DNA of 64,000 nucleotides from Allacma fusca (Eukaryota > Arthropoda > Collembola > Symphypleona > Sminthuridae): the NCBI GenBank assembly GCA_947179485.1, contig OX359248.1, positions 53,950,386-54,014,385 on the forward strand, in the 5' to 3' direction. The position numbers and the translations under genes were made by a program. The notes beneath the pieces were generated by a model. That model had not been told where the DNA came from. It did no database searches and was given only the letters and a program-made list of their open reading frames with translations. Below, piece by piece: positions 49,883 to 61,336 of the stretch (position 1 is the first letter of the stretch; every line of letters begins with the position of its first letter).

Positions 49883-50823
49883 CAGGGACGGGATATCGGA
49901 AAAATAGGGATTAAATGTGGATTAAAATACTTTCTAATTTCGATTTCAATTTCAATTATTTTTTAAAATACTTACAAATTTGAATTCCGATACGGATTCC
50001 AATATATTTGAATACTTCCTAAATTTGGATTCCGATTCAAATACTTTTCGGATATTCTTACAAAAATTGTGAATTTATTCAAAAGAACAATTTAATCGCA
50101 AAAATATAAACGATGCATAACACATTAGGTGTTTTCAAGGCAAAATTACCATGCAAGTCATTTATTATAAACTTGAGCACAGAAAACACACGCTCGGCTG
50201 AAATTTGAGTAACTTGAAAAGCAAGGAGTGATCCCATAACATTTATAAAAAATCGGAGTAATTTGTTAACCTGTCTAACTACTTTTCCGATTGGTTCCTT
50301 CTAACAGTATTTGTAAATCGATTTGTTTGATAACACATCGTAACTAGAATGTACTTGAGAGCAAGATTTAAGAAGTGAGAAACTTGATTCACTTAATCGT
50401 GGTTAATAATCCTGTAAGACCGAGAATATGCAGCTATATCATCCTTTTTGCAGGAATTTATGCAAAAAACGGACTTCAACTCACTGTCCATTAACAAGCG
50501 TACACTTTTCGTTTACCAACCGTTCGGAACTTCGCCTTTGGGTTTTATAATTACATGTGTGCGGCTTTCAAAAAATGCTTCCTATGAACTTTTTCTCGCA
50601 CGTGGCAATATAAAACCCAATGAAATCGATACTTTATTGGAATCGGAATTCATAAAAAAATATTCGAATACCGATTCGAATACCCTTGTTTTTATTCGAA
50701 TCTGATATTGAATACAAATACCTTTGTGAATATTTTTCCGATTCCAATATCGATTCGGATACCCGAACTTTTTGAATATAATTCCAATTCTAATTCCGAT
50801 TCGAATTCGAATTCCCGTCCCTG
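49883..50823 (-). mobile_element. hAT element, ATTCGAATTC-rich, with transposase remnant
   Basis: 941 bp with ends CAGGGACGGGATAT / GAATTCCCGTCCCTG, an 11-bp inverted repeat. The subterminal parts are GATTCCAAT/GAATTCGAAT words. The 8-bp flanks (ATCTTTTG, ACTTTAGA) do not match well. A minus-strand transposase fragment at 50079-50300 confirms the hAT assignment. Confidence 0.8.
50079..50300 (-). pseudogene. hAT transposase C-terminal dimerisation domain remnant
   Basis: A 73-residue open stretch without a start codon contains ISAERVFSVLKFI, then a short loop and LKTPNVLC. This is the hAT dimerisation (hATC) signature, in which an (S)AER.FS..K/G motif precedes an R/HGNL-like helix and a leucine-rich end. 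The catalytic N-terminal parts are absent from the element. Confidence 0.8.
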
Positions 50824-50929
50824 ACTTTAGATTTAGGAAAAACGTACGTAAGCTAATGATTTTACATCAATAAATACTACAATCATTAGTATTAGCATAT
50901 CGAGAGTTACCAGAATCAATTTGGCCTAC

Positions 50930-51211
50930 CCTGTGAAGAATAAAGTTGGTGTGTAAGTATTCAAGTCCTTGGAGAGTCATAATGGTATACGCTTTGATGT
51001 TAGCAGGAGTGAGTACAAGTTTGTTATCTCTAATAATTATTTCCAGATCAGTGTCCATGAAATCAAAAACTAAAGATATGTTTGATTAATGGCCGTAGAC
51101 ATCCAATAGTCCCAGTATATTCGGATGATGAAGTTCTTGTTGGAGCTTAATTTCTCGAAGTGCCGTTCGGTTGACTCCATCATTAAACTCCGATTTGGCG
51201 CCTACTTTAAT
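50930..51211 (-). pseudogene. CDK7: CDK7-like kinase exon with internal stop
   Basis: 282 bp, 94 codons, bounded by acceptor CCCCTAG and donor GTAGGC. It reads from the beta-3/alpha-C region to the start of the catalytic loop: [19 protein letters not shown] (C-helix [10 protein letters not shown] is CDK7-specific), [35 protein letters not shown] and ILHR, where the donor interrupts HRD. CDK7 is the CDK-activating kinase and TFIIH kinase. A TAA (51086-51088) replaces a codon just before SNISLVFDF that is Lys in known CDK7. Exons for the N-lobe and for DLKPNN/DFG were not found on either side within the window. It may be a pseudogene fragment, or a real exon in a very long gene with a sequence error. 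Confidence 0.8.
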
Positions 51212-52499
51212 CTAGGGGAAAATAGCATATAATTTTTAGTTTTCCAGAAAATTACAGGAAGCAACATTCAGAATAAGACTGAAAATAGTAATTAACAACT
51301 GATTAACAATTTTTGTTAAGATGCCATGATGACTAACTCTTGTAACAGAATGCATTAAGAGACGGAACTGTTAACATCTCAATAAATACTCTATTTAATC
51401 TTTAGAATAGTAATTCTTGTATTCGAACAAGTCAATTACTTAATTATATATATGCAATCAGTAAATTTCATACAAAATCAAACTACATCGGGATTTTACT
51501 AATTATCAGTCACACACACCTCAACATCATTTTTAGAAACCCTTGGGTCCTCAAGGTCAGAAATGTTCGCTCATAAAAAATGTTTGGCTTGTACACGGTT
51601 CGAACGTAAAAAATTTGCTTACACACGGGAATAAACATAGATGTCGTTTTACTCCACTTTACTTCTCTTCTATTTCGACAAATATGGCAACAGTAAAAAC
51701 TGATTTCAATTGAAATTATGATATGCTTTCTCATAGGGGTGCCCAAAATGCCACTACATTCCGTGGTTTTTATAAAACAAATTTCAATGGCTTAATTTTT
51801 TAAAATATGTTTAAACATGAGAAATATTTTTTTCAAAATTCTACAAAATTCGTGATATTTTCAGAAATTATAAGACAAATAGGAAATTTCAAATTTTTGT
51901 GTTTTTTCTAGGTCATGTCATCAAAAAATGACCGTGTTAATACAGTCAACTCGCGTTTGATCAGCCAGTCTTCACCCATTTCTCAGTCGTGTCGTAACAG
52001 ACTTATTCTTCTCCTGGATTCTTTTTCCGGCCAAGCAGACGATGAACGATGACTTACAAAGAGGTACTACACATGAGTTTCCATGTACAGTGTGAGTACA
52101 ATCATTTGCTCTCCCCTCTAGCCTGTGAGTCATAAAACATTTAACTCTTCCAGTTAATAGTAAACTTAGTTCCCGATTTTAATTTCTTTTCCCCCCTTTT
52201 TCAGGATGTCAATTTCTTCATTTGATTCTTGCATACAATTATTTTCAGTTGATGTTTCGAAGCTTATTTGCAGGAAATGTAATGTGGTTCAGAATGGCTT
52301 CAGAATATTTACAAATTATAAATATAACGCCAAGTTTGTGAATAGATATTTTGAGTTTTTAACGCCGAGGCCGGAATTTTTGTTTTGGGAAGTTGATATT
52401 TCACTGAAATGAATTCCCATGAAATTTGCTACAAATGGGGCATTTTGGATAATAAAACGTATGAATGCGGGATCCACATAATACATTGTACATATGTAG
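51212..52499. other. Intergenic or intronic, no gene seen
   Basis: Searched on the minus strand for the CDK7 glycine loop and AIKK motif without success. Open frames at 51510-51746 and 52206-52412 show no domain. Confidence 0.35.
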
Positions 52500-53417
52500 A
52501 ATGCTCCGTCAAGTACACGATTTTCAATTTCATTTTATAGAACTTGAACTTGATAAAAACTTGACGTTCCAGTTGGACATAACTTGACTTGAACTTGATT
52601 ATTCAAGTATTTTTTTTTGTAAATAAATAAACAAAACTAGAAATTTTGCCCACAATTATTATAGCTGACAATGGTTAGGTCGTAATTAGGATAAACTAAA
52701 CAGTATCCGGATGAAATTCTCTAATTTAAAATTCCTAAAAGTTTATAATACTTGATCAAATAAAACATTGTAGTCTATTTATTAATTTCCGCAATTAAGA
52801 GGTTAGCAAGCATATTATTAACCTGTTCACATTAGTGTTGCACTCATCTGGTGAGTGCAACAAGCAGTTATATTCACGAATATTTATCGTTAAATTTTGC
52901 TTAACCAATATTGATTAATAGGATTGTTTGTTGTTCGTCTGCACCATCGTGTTTAATATCAGCAAAAATTATACTTACAGGGAATAATAAATTGTTCTTA
53001 AACTTCTTCTTAGCCTAGTCTGAGCTTTTAATTATTCAAGGTATGGAAACAGGACAAGAATAAAATTATTATTCTCGATCTCGAAAACTGGAGGCGACAT
53101 TAATGTCGATGGAATGAAAACAAACAAAGATCTGCAAGCAAAGCTTACAATGCTTTTCAGAAGTTACAAAAACTGAAGTTATACTCAAGTTTTATTCAAG
53201 TAATTCTATTCAGTGTAGATACTTGAACTTGACTTGATTTTGTAATCAAGTAATAAATAATTAACTTGAACGTGATCGAACTTGAACTTGAAAATTCAAG
53301 TTAAAATTATAATTTCACTTGAACTTGTTGTTCAAGTTACAAAATTTCTTGCACTTGACTTGAACTTGATGACCACTTGAACTGTTCAAGTTATACTTGA
53401 ACTTGAACGCAGCTCTG
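52500..53417. mobile_element. ACTTGA-rich hAT-like element (left end unclear)
   Basis: ACTTGAACTTGA and reverse-complement words are dense at about 52540-52610 and 53180-53410. The right end reads GAACGCAGCTCTG, i.e. CAGAGCTGCGTTC inward. A matching left end was not found. It is related in word content to 15192-16096. Confidence 0.5.
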
Positions 53418-55930
53418 ATAAGTGGGTGAAAGACTGAAGTAGTATTATATTGCAAGTTTTTATTGAAACAAACTTTGGAGCTAATTAAATAACGGTAATA
53501 ATTGGTAATAATGGCTAATATGTCTGTATTGGTATGTATTTATATACGAGTGACCTTTGACCTCTATATATACATACATAGTGGTCCCTGTCTATAGTGG
53601 TCAAATTTTGGAGACCATAGGAGAATCATAGTACAGGTTTTACATATGGTTTAATTTTCCTAATACTACAGGTAAATGGTTACTACAGTCTGCAGAGTAC
53701 CCTTCTGCAAATTCATGGTTAACAAATTAACCTGGACTTTTGCGGTGACATTGTGGTAAACGAGTTTTTGTATGTATCATTAAATCACGGATCAAACAAA
53801 GGGGTCTAACAGAGGTGCTTTAAAACAGAGCACTTTCCCTTTAACCTGTCAAAGGAGAGAATAGAGTAGGTAGATCACCAGTGGGAGCCCAGATATGAAA
53901 AATTGACTCCTTCAAAAAATTACGAATTTCCTTCGCATTTCTGACCATCCGATCTATAATGTTGAACTTACCTAGTCCATAAAAATAAATATAAAAAATG
54001 TGGAGGAGCATTTTCGACAAAACCCTGGGGACTCATTTGATACACAGGTCATAGGTGTCTGGCTTAAAGATGGGAACGACTGCGGGAAAAATGCAGTGGG
54101 CGAGGTTCCAACAATGTCCTTCCAATTCAATGGCACATACCCCAAGCATTCTCATGTGCTTTTAATTTTCAAAATCAAATATGTTTGTGCACGTTGACTT
54201 TGGAACTTGGCAAAGTCACTACTATCCAACGAGTGAGTGCCTTACTCTGCCCTGCATTGTGTATAGTGTAACGTGTGGATGTAGGAAAACTTGGATATAT
54301 CTCCCTTGTTGCAACAATAATACGGGCGGAAAAAAAACTCTGTCGGTGAGTATAGTCTTGCTTCTGTGAGCACATGAAAAATAGGATAGGAATGGTTTTA
54401 CCACAGAGTTTGATCTTTTCAAGGGAAAAAGTAACTTCCTCAGAAAGGCCCTGATGTGTGCTCTTCTGTGGAGAGGAGGAACAGAGAAAGGAAATTTTGG
54501 GGTTGGACAAATTTCCGTTACTCAGTCTGTGTTGAAATTTAGCCAATCGAAATTTTTACACGGAGAAGGACCTCTCTTAAATAATATTTCAAGTGTCAAC
54601 AAAATCCCTTCTTTAAAAAATAAACTTCTCACAATCTGCAAACTCAAAAATATTCTAGAAAATTGAAATAATATTTGACGACATCCAGTTCTTGTGTAAA
54701 TATCTTCGACAAAAATCACAAAGTTTAACTTAGGATCATTTTCATGGAAATGAAGATCAAATATTGTGATGCGAAGTTCTAATCTGCAGTCTCTTGAAGA
54801 TATCTTGAAGAAAATTAGACAGTTTTTGAAAATAAATCATATTATTGTGAGAAAATTTTGAATTTAAAAAAAAAATCAGAAAAACTTTATAAATATTTTA
54901 GAAGCTTCTGACACTATTATTTTGGTAACTTTAAGAAAATTTTGAAACAGTATTGGAGGGAAGGAAATGGAAGGGAAAGATTCAGATGCCTCAGGAGTGA
55001 TATTTAATTTTTTTTCCAATCCTGCAGGAATAGAATTTTTTGGAGAAGCTAGCCTTAGACTTAGACGTTGTTGAAGAAGAGAAATGGAAGAGCTTTGTTC
55101 GTGGGGTGACTTCACCAATACTTTGCAAATACATTCAAAGCTAATCTCTGCATTTTCACTTTGTAAATCCCTGAATCCTTTCTGCCTTGTCCTTGTCCTC
55201 GGACTAAGGCTTCAGAAACTCTCCACATTTCTCTTGTCCTCCGTCGGCACGTGGCTACCTTTGGGAATTCAACCTTTTCCACGTCAACAGCCCCCAAAAA
55301 AGAACCTCGGAGGAAACGTCTTCAATACAACTCTAAAGAGAAAAATACCTTTCCATTGTCTTCCTCTCATCAACAGTCTTGGGACCTCTTCATCCCAAAA
55401 AAACTTCTTTCGCATGCAAAATTTTATTTACAGTCCCATCTCGCTATTGTAGGACCCCTGAATCAAATCAAATTTTACTATTAGAATGGTACGCTCTTAT
55501 TACAGAGTAAGCACAGTAAACCAAACCGTCCTCTGCACAAATTGGGATTTTCCGTGGATTATATAAGAATGTACATATCTTACAGCCAGAATTTAGTGCA
55601 TATGTATATGTATTTTAGTATTACTACAATTTTCAACCCTTTTAACATTTACAACGATTCCAGCCATAAAAAAAGGAGACGTGAAACTTTGAGTCAGGTA
55701 TAATTTCGAAATTTGTGTTTTGTCCATTAAATTTGAGATACCAGTTTTGTTGCTGAATTTTTATGTAGCTCCTGCAGTCAAGAGTTAATTTTCCTAAAGG
55801 TGGAGGTCACGGGGTCAAATGCATAGATACTTTCATCATCCACTAACAATCCATGGTAATAGGTTTTTAAAATGCAGACCAAACTCAAAGGCACGCGAAC
55901 TGTAGATAATCCTTGAACTGTAGGTCAAAT
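53418..55930. other. No gene confidently identified
   Basis: Open frames at 54175-54546 (minus) and 55084-55484 (plus) are longer than background. The plus frame ending at 55484 includes a basic stretch KKEPRRKRLQYNSKEK but has no start codon and no splice context I could confirm. A reversed Tigger-like end ACAGAGTAAGCACAGTA lies at about 55500. Confidence 0.3.
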
Positions 55931-55934
55931 ATCA

Positions 55935-56142
55935 GGGTCAAAACGTCATATTGTGGAAAACTTATCGACCCAGGTCAAGGTCATAGGTCAAAAGGTCATA
56001 TTGTGGAAACCTTATCGACCCAGGTCAAGGTCATAGGTCAAAAGGTCATATTGTGGAAAACTTATCGACCCAGGTCAAGGTCATAGGTCAAAAGGTCATA
56101 TTGTGGAAAACTTATCGACCCAGGTCAAGGTCAAAAGGTCAG
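55935..56142. repeat. 50-bp minisatellite, about four copies, rich in AGGTCA
   Basis: Unit starts recur at about 55945, 55995, 56045 and 56095, exactly 50 bp apart and nearly identical. Each unit has GTCATATTGTGGAAAACTTA, then a CGACCCAGG segment, then three or four AGGTCA/GGTCA half-sites in direct order, including TCAAGGTCA. Confidence 0.92.
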
Positions 56143-56565
56143 AATTGAAATGAGCTGAAATATTTCTTTGTATTACTAATTTAACCTTGGCAAATTATAA
56201 TATAATTACTTTCAACTACTTATTTCACAGCCTGCTGGCTGACTTTTTGCCCTGGTCAGGTTAAAAGGCCTGAAACATCTTTAACATCCCTCTGTAGAAA
56301 GTGCGTATCCGTGCGAGGACTATTGAAAAGATTTATAAACCAGTTCAGCAGAGCCAATAGCAATAGAATATTAAAATCCCGTAACAGGGGCACTTTGATG
56401 GGAAAGACTTGAAATTTTACCTCGACGAAAAAATCCGGCCTTTGAAAACTTAATGGGATCTGGCCCCGGTTCCAAATCTATTTTCAGCCACTAACCACCC
56501 ATGTAAGTACATTTAAAATTTCAGAGGATGAGATTTTTAATTTTTAATTCATTATCTCTCCCGCC

Positions 56566-56592
56566 CCCTCTCTCTCTCTCTCTCTTTCCCAA
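56566..56592. repeat. (CT)n microsatellite
   Basis: A pyrimidine run of CCCCTCTCTCTCTCTC type, with no adjacent exon recognised. Confidence 0.75.
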
Positions 56593-56659
56593 TTTAGTGC
56601 CAAAGCTATAGGAATATTTCACTCTTTATTGCCTATTCTCGAGAGTCCAAAACACTGTC

Positions 56660-56930
56660 ACAAGGGGGTCCGTTCTAACAAGGATCTACTGTAAATTCTC
56701 TTGTAATCCTTACAACTGACACTGGATTGAAGGGATGCCTATTTTCTCCCACAGTAATGACATTCTTACAGAAGTGGGGTCGTCCATTATAACAAGCACA
56801 TACTGTATATTTCCTCTCACAGCCCCCAAAGATCCCCACTGCTTTGAACGGAAGCATCTTGCAATATTTTGCATTCATAGTGCTAATGATTGCACAGGAG
56901 TCCGCACTAATAAACCACCACTGTAACAAT
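56660..56930. repeat. Tigger-like MITE ends in tandem
   Basis: Three right-hand ends are stacked: GGTCCGTTCTAACAAGGATC (then TACTGTA), CCATTATAACAAGCACATAC (then TGTA) and GTCCGCACTAATAAACCACC (then ACTGTA). Each has the family's ...ACTGTA terminus. They suggest repeated insertion of the family into itself. Left ends are not clear. Confidence 0.5.
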
Positions 56931-57305
56931 TATTTATGTTTATGATCCGTTATTATTGGGAAAGGAAAATGGAGCATTAATGGAGAAGGTAGAGTTTTTT
57001 TATGAGCCTGGGAAGATATAAGGAGGGAAATTGAATTAGGAAAACATGACGGTTGCTGGATGTTCCTCCGTCCAAGGAAATCCATTTGCTCAAGAACCCC
57101 CGCAATGAACTTATGAATTATGCAATCTCGCCCGCATCTCACAAACCATGCACAAAAGTGTGTACGAATCATATGGGATAATCCCCAAGCCCTGCAGAAT
57201 ACTCTTGTCCTAACTCCTCTATGTACACATTCCTGTCTTTGCTTTCTCCTTCTCCTTCTCCTTCCATGCATTAGCACATGTTTCCACTAAAATTCCAACG
57301 GACGG

Positions 57306-57494
57306 TATATGCACCTACAGAGATGGCTATTTATAACAGGAGCCCGGTATTAAAATTACCCTACCAAAATTTGAGCCCCATGCCAGGATGGTTTTTCCAG
57401 TTTTAAAAATTAACATTTGTCATAACCACATATCGTCACATGTGAAAAAATAGGAAATTGTATTAAGAGGAGCTGCTATAACGAGAGCACACTG
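57306..57494. mobile_element. Tigger-like MITE
   Basis: The right end GCTATAACGAGAGCACACTG is followed by TA. The left side has the inverted counterpart CTATTTATAACAGGAGCCC. No coding capacity. Confidence 0.5.
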
Positions 57495-57656
57495 TAAATA
57501 TTGTATTTGTCTAATTACTCCCTATGTCCTCATAATTATTTACACATGAGAGGGTAAAATTTTAAAATTGTGGTAAATGTGGGAATGTGTCCAACATTTT
57601 TCAGCCATTAGTGTTCAAGCTCTTATGAGGGGGTCTCTTATAGGGAGAGTGCACTG
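57495..57656. mobile_element. Tigger-like MITE, right end clear
   Basis: Ends in TCTTATAGGGAGAGTGCACTG followed by TA, the best match to the family consensus in the window. The left end is not well defined. Confidence 0.5.
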
Positions 57657-58046
57657 TAACAGTACCGTAATAATTACATATTTTTTAGCAAAATCTTCCA
57701 AATAGTCTTCCCGCAGTGGACTTATGCTTGTAAGAACACCATTTAAAAAAACAAATGACTTGCAATGAAATGTCATTTAAAAGGGGAAATTAGTACTATT
57801 TTGAATGGGGTGATTAAATATTTTTAGAAAATTCTTGTGCGGGGGTCTGCGTTAGCGAGTGCTCCCTGGATTTTTATGGGATTTAAAAAGGAATGAAAAT
57901 GTGGGGAAGAGGACGCTCCGGGAGGAATGTAATAGTGAGATATAATGTGATCCTAGGAAGGGCGCAGAATGGTGTGTTTTGTAAGTAGAACAACAAAATC
58001 CAACATCATCCTCTCGCAACTTAACGCCCTTCAGGATTCCTAATCA

Positions 58047-58228
58047 CAGTGCATTTTTGCTATAAGGGCTCCCAAAAAATTCCTAATGTTTCACTTTTGA
58101 TCCGTGACGCTCCCAAGTTTTCCGAAAGGGGATGAACGAACATTGGGATAAATTTGAATTTTTTGGGATGGTTTGGGCAGCAGTGGGAGAATTGTGTATG
58201 AGGGGGTCGTTAAAGAGAGAGTACACTG
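58047..58228. mobile_element. Tigger-like MITE
   Basis: 182 bp. The left end is CAGTGCATTTTTGCTATAAG, followed by GGCTCCC. The right end GGGGGTCGTTAAAGAGAGAG continues TACACTG and is followed by TA. Confidence 0.7.
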
Positions 58229-58731
58229 TATGGCTTGTATGTACATAGCACTTGATTACATTTGAAGGAGTTGCTGATGGCGTGGGAGGAAATGCATCTC
58301 CCCTCATTTTTCATACGAGACAGGGATCAAAGGAAAAAATCCTTTTTGCACCAGCACCAGGCTTTTTTATGTAATACTGAAACTCATCCCGTGGATTTTA
58401 ATGTTGCGGATTTGTAATGCAAAATTTTGTTTCTCGGCTAACCAGCAAACCTTGGAATAGGGAAGGGATCGGGGGGAAATTTCAAGTGGGTTTTGGGTCC
58501 TCGCAGAATGCTCTTACGCAGATGAAGCTTCCGGTGGCTTTCGTAGGAATAGAAGACAATTCGGGCAATTTTCAATGGGACCTTGTGGCTACTCAAATTT
58601 CTCATGTTAAATCCCATAAATTTTTTTCGTTTTTGGAAGATGCTCAAATTTGGCGAATGTTAAGCACGTACTAAATATTGCAATGATCCTGCTTCGCTAG
58701 TCATTTCCCAGACGTCATCGCAGAGTATGAT

Positions 58732-58824
58732 GCACATAGCCCGTTTTGCTTTTGTAAAAAAAGCACATGGCCCGTTTTACTTTTGTACAAAATGCACATA
58801 GCCCGTTTTGCTTTTGAAAAAATA
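58732..58824. repeat. 31-bp tandem repeat, three copies
   Basis: GCACATAGCCCGTTTTGCTT-type units start at 58732, 58763 and 58794, exactly 31 bp apart with few differences. Related to the array at 60790-60930. Confidence 0.9.
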
Positions 58825-59128
58825 TCCCATGAGATTGCAGAGACATGATCATGTAAATAAATTAAAATTGATTGAGACAGGATTAAATATTAATATAGAT
58901 GTATTTTGCGTTTTTATTATTGATTAAACCTCACAATAATTATTACATTTTCCTTCACGATTTCCACTTCACGGTAAACTATGCTTAATTAATAATTTTG
59001 AGGGGAAGTAAATGGAGAAGAGTACTATTTAATTATTTACCGGCTATCTTCTGACATACCATAAAGCCCCCAATAAAGGTATTTTCTCACCTAACAGTCA
59101 CAATAACAATTTTGGAAGGTATATATGT

Positions 59129-59485
59129 AGTGGACTCTCCCTATAAGAGCTCCCCTTATATTTAAATCTTACAATTGATTTTACTTCCCAATGTCCAAAT
59201 GTCATGCTAAAAAAGATAACATTTTACATTGAACTATGTATATAAGGAATCTTCCAAACTTATTCACCCCTAATTAGATCCTAGTGAATATTTAAATGAA
59301 TTCGATCTAAGAAGATTCAACTGTGTAATTAATTATTATTGTTTGAACAAATAGCAAAAAATTATAAGTAACAAAAAATAGCAAAAAAAAAAAAGAGTAG
59401 GATTTTCGCAAAAGTTCCAAAAATTAAGTATTTTTGCCCAAGTTAGAGAATCTGTTCAGGGGTCTCTTATAGAGAGAGTTCACTG
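59129..59485. mobile_element. Tigger-like MITE
   Basis: About 357 bp. The left end AGTGGACTCTCCCTATAAGA continues GCTCCCC. The right end GGTCTCTTATAGAGAGAGTT continues CACTG and is followed by TA. An A-rich run sits near 59380. Confidence 0.75.
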
Positions 59486-59808
59486 TACAATTTAGAATTA
59501 GAGCATTGTGACGTCCACAATTTGTGTTCTACTTGATTGAATGATTTAAAACACACTGGATAATTCCTGCGTATAGGTATAGAAATAGCTATTACTAATA
59601 ATATATATAACGATATATCCTTTATTTGCTGCACTCAGGAAAGGAGTGTCCGCTGTAATTTCAAACTACATGACTTACATAATTATGCGTTGCTTGTCAT
59701 GAGAAATTCTCATTTGGAAACACAAATAGGGTTAATTACGCAGAAGGTACGAGATTAGCATTACGAAGACATTTAATTACGTGGCATTTGGCTCTATTGG
59801 CTTTAAGT

Positions 59809-59968
59809 CAGGGTCACTCTCCCTATAACAGCCTCCTTCAACTAAGGGAAAATTTTCTTTTAAATTACATAAAGTCTCAATGTTTTTCTCATCCTGATAA
59901 ATGTTTCTTGTTCAAAGCTACAGAGGGCACTGTCCATTTAACTGGACCGTTGTTGAGAGGCTCTACTG
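59809..59968. mobile_element. Tigger-like MITE
   Basis: 160 bp. The left end CAGGGTCACTCTCCCTATAA continues CAGCCTCC. The right end GGACCGTTGTTGAGAGGCTC continues TACTG and is followed by TA. The open frame at 59788-60018 overlaps it and is not treated as a gene. Confidence 0.65.
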
Positions 59969-60091
59969 TACCACAACCCCCAGGGACCTTACGCAGGTAC
60001 TATGTATTGATGAATTAATAGGGGCTATTAATATTAGGACATAAATTAATCCCTTCTATGATTTGCAGTTGTATAGGAGTAGGAGGGGGTA

Positions 60092-60277
60092 CAGTAGATT
60101 CTCATTGGGACGGCGCCCCTAAAAATAATACAATATTTTAGTTAAAATTTGTACGCATGCGTACGTGCAGGAAAAAATGCTTGCCCCCGTTAACGTAAAC
60201 GGGGTTGAGTGACAGTAATTTTGGATGGAGACTTAAAGCTGTTGTATTTGGGAGTCTGTTATAGGGAGACTTGACTG
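60092..60277. mobile_element. Tigger-like MITE
   Basis: 186 bp preceded by TA. The left end CAGTAGATTCTCATTGGGAC continues GGCGCCCC. The right end GGGAGTCTGTTATAGGGAGA continues CTTGACTG and is followed by CG where TA is expected, a likely mutation. Confidence 0.7.
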
Positions 60278-60789
60278 CGTCCACTTATCAATTTTTGAGA
60301 ATATGCCCGGTAATGACGCTAATGTCATGTCCATGGTTTAGCCATAAATCCCAGTCCTTTCCAGACTCTCCTTTGGTTTTCAGGGACTTTTGTCATTTCT
60401 AAAATGCATTGAACTCTCCAGGGATTCCTATTATTTTCATTCCCTATTTATAACCTCAAGTCGGCTAAGAAGCAAGTTTTCCTGGGGGATTATTAATAAA
60501 TAATTAAAGGAAATTGTTAAAAATGGCAACTTGCGGAAGTAATTACGTCTTTAGAAAAAGGATTTATTTTTCCTGGGTGGAAATTGTTCCAAATACAGTC
60601 AATATATGAAATCTAAAATGAACCATCTGGGGTTCATTTGACAGCAAAACTATATTCGTAACACATTTCCTGCAAAGAGGATTGATCTAGGTGTATTTTT
60701 GATAAGATGCAAAATGTTCTAAATTCAATTTTATTAAAAGTAAATAGGGCTACGGTATGTTCCGCAAGGTTATATTTTTTTTTGAACTT

Positions 60790-60930
60790 ATACCATTTTG
60801 CTTTTAGTCTAAAATTTACAGAGGCCATTTTGCATTTAATTGAAAATGATTCTAGACTATTTTGCAGTCAATCGAAAATGCACGTAGACCATTTTACTTG
60901 CAACTGAAAATAGCCCTAGATCATTTTGCC
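60790..60930. repeat. 31-32-bp tandem repeat, four to five copies
   Basis: CCATTTTGC...GAAAATGCACGTAG-type units recur at about 60793, 60824, 60855, 60887 and 60919. They share the (C)CATTTTGC/CGTTTTGC core and GCACRTAG with the exact 31-bp array at 58732. A single similar unit (GCACGTAGACCATTTTGCCT) occurs at about 17158. Confidence 0.75.
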
Positions 60931-61336
60931 ACTTCACCGACATTTTATATCCAAGAAATTGTCCTACTATGATTCTTATTACTACTGCGGATTTTCTCAA
61001 ACTGGGTCTTAACAGGTAATGTATTTAGAATTTCTTTTATTTAAAACCAAAGTTCTGCATTGCTTCTTAACCGACGACGTCGCTATATTTTCGCTCCTTA
61101 GCCGACCTACTGCACTTAAAAAATGTATAGGTAGATCCTTATGCCTAGGGATTACTAACATATACGGACTTTCTCCGTACTTTCACTTTCATTTGAAAAC
61201 TCTTGACACATAGTGCAATGCCATTAGATTTTTTTCCTCTGGAATTTCGGACGGACTCATTTTTCGGAGAATTATTTTTTAGCACAAATCCAACAAAGAA
61301 TTAAGGGAAAGGAAATTTTTAGGTAGACACAAGTTC

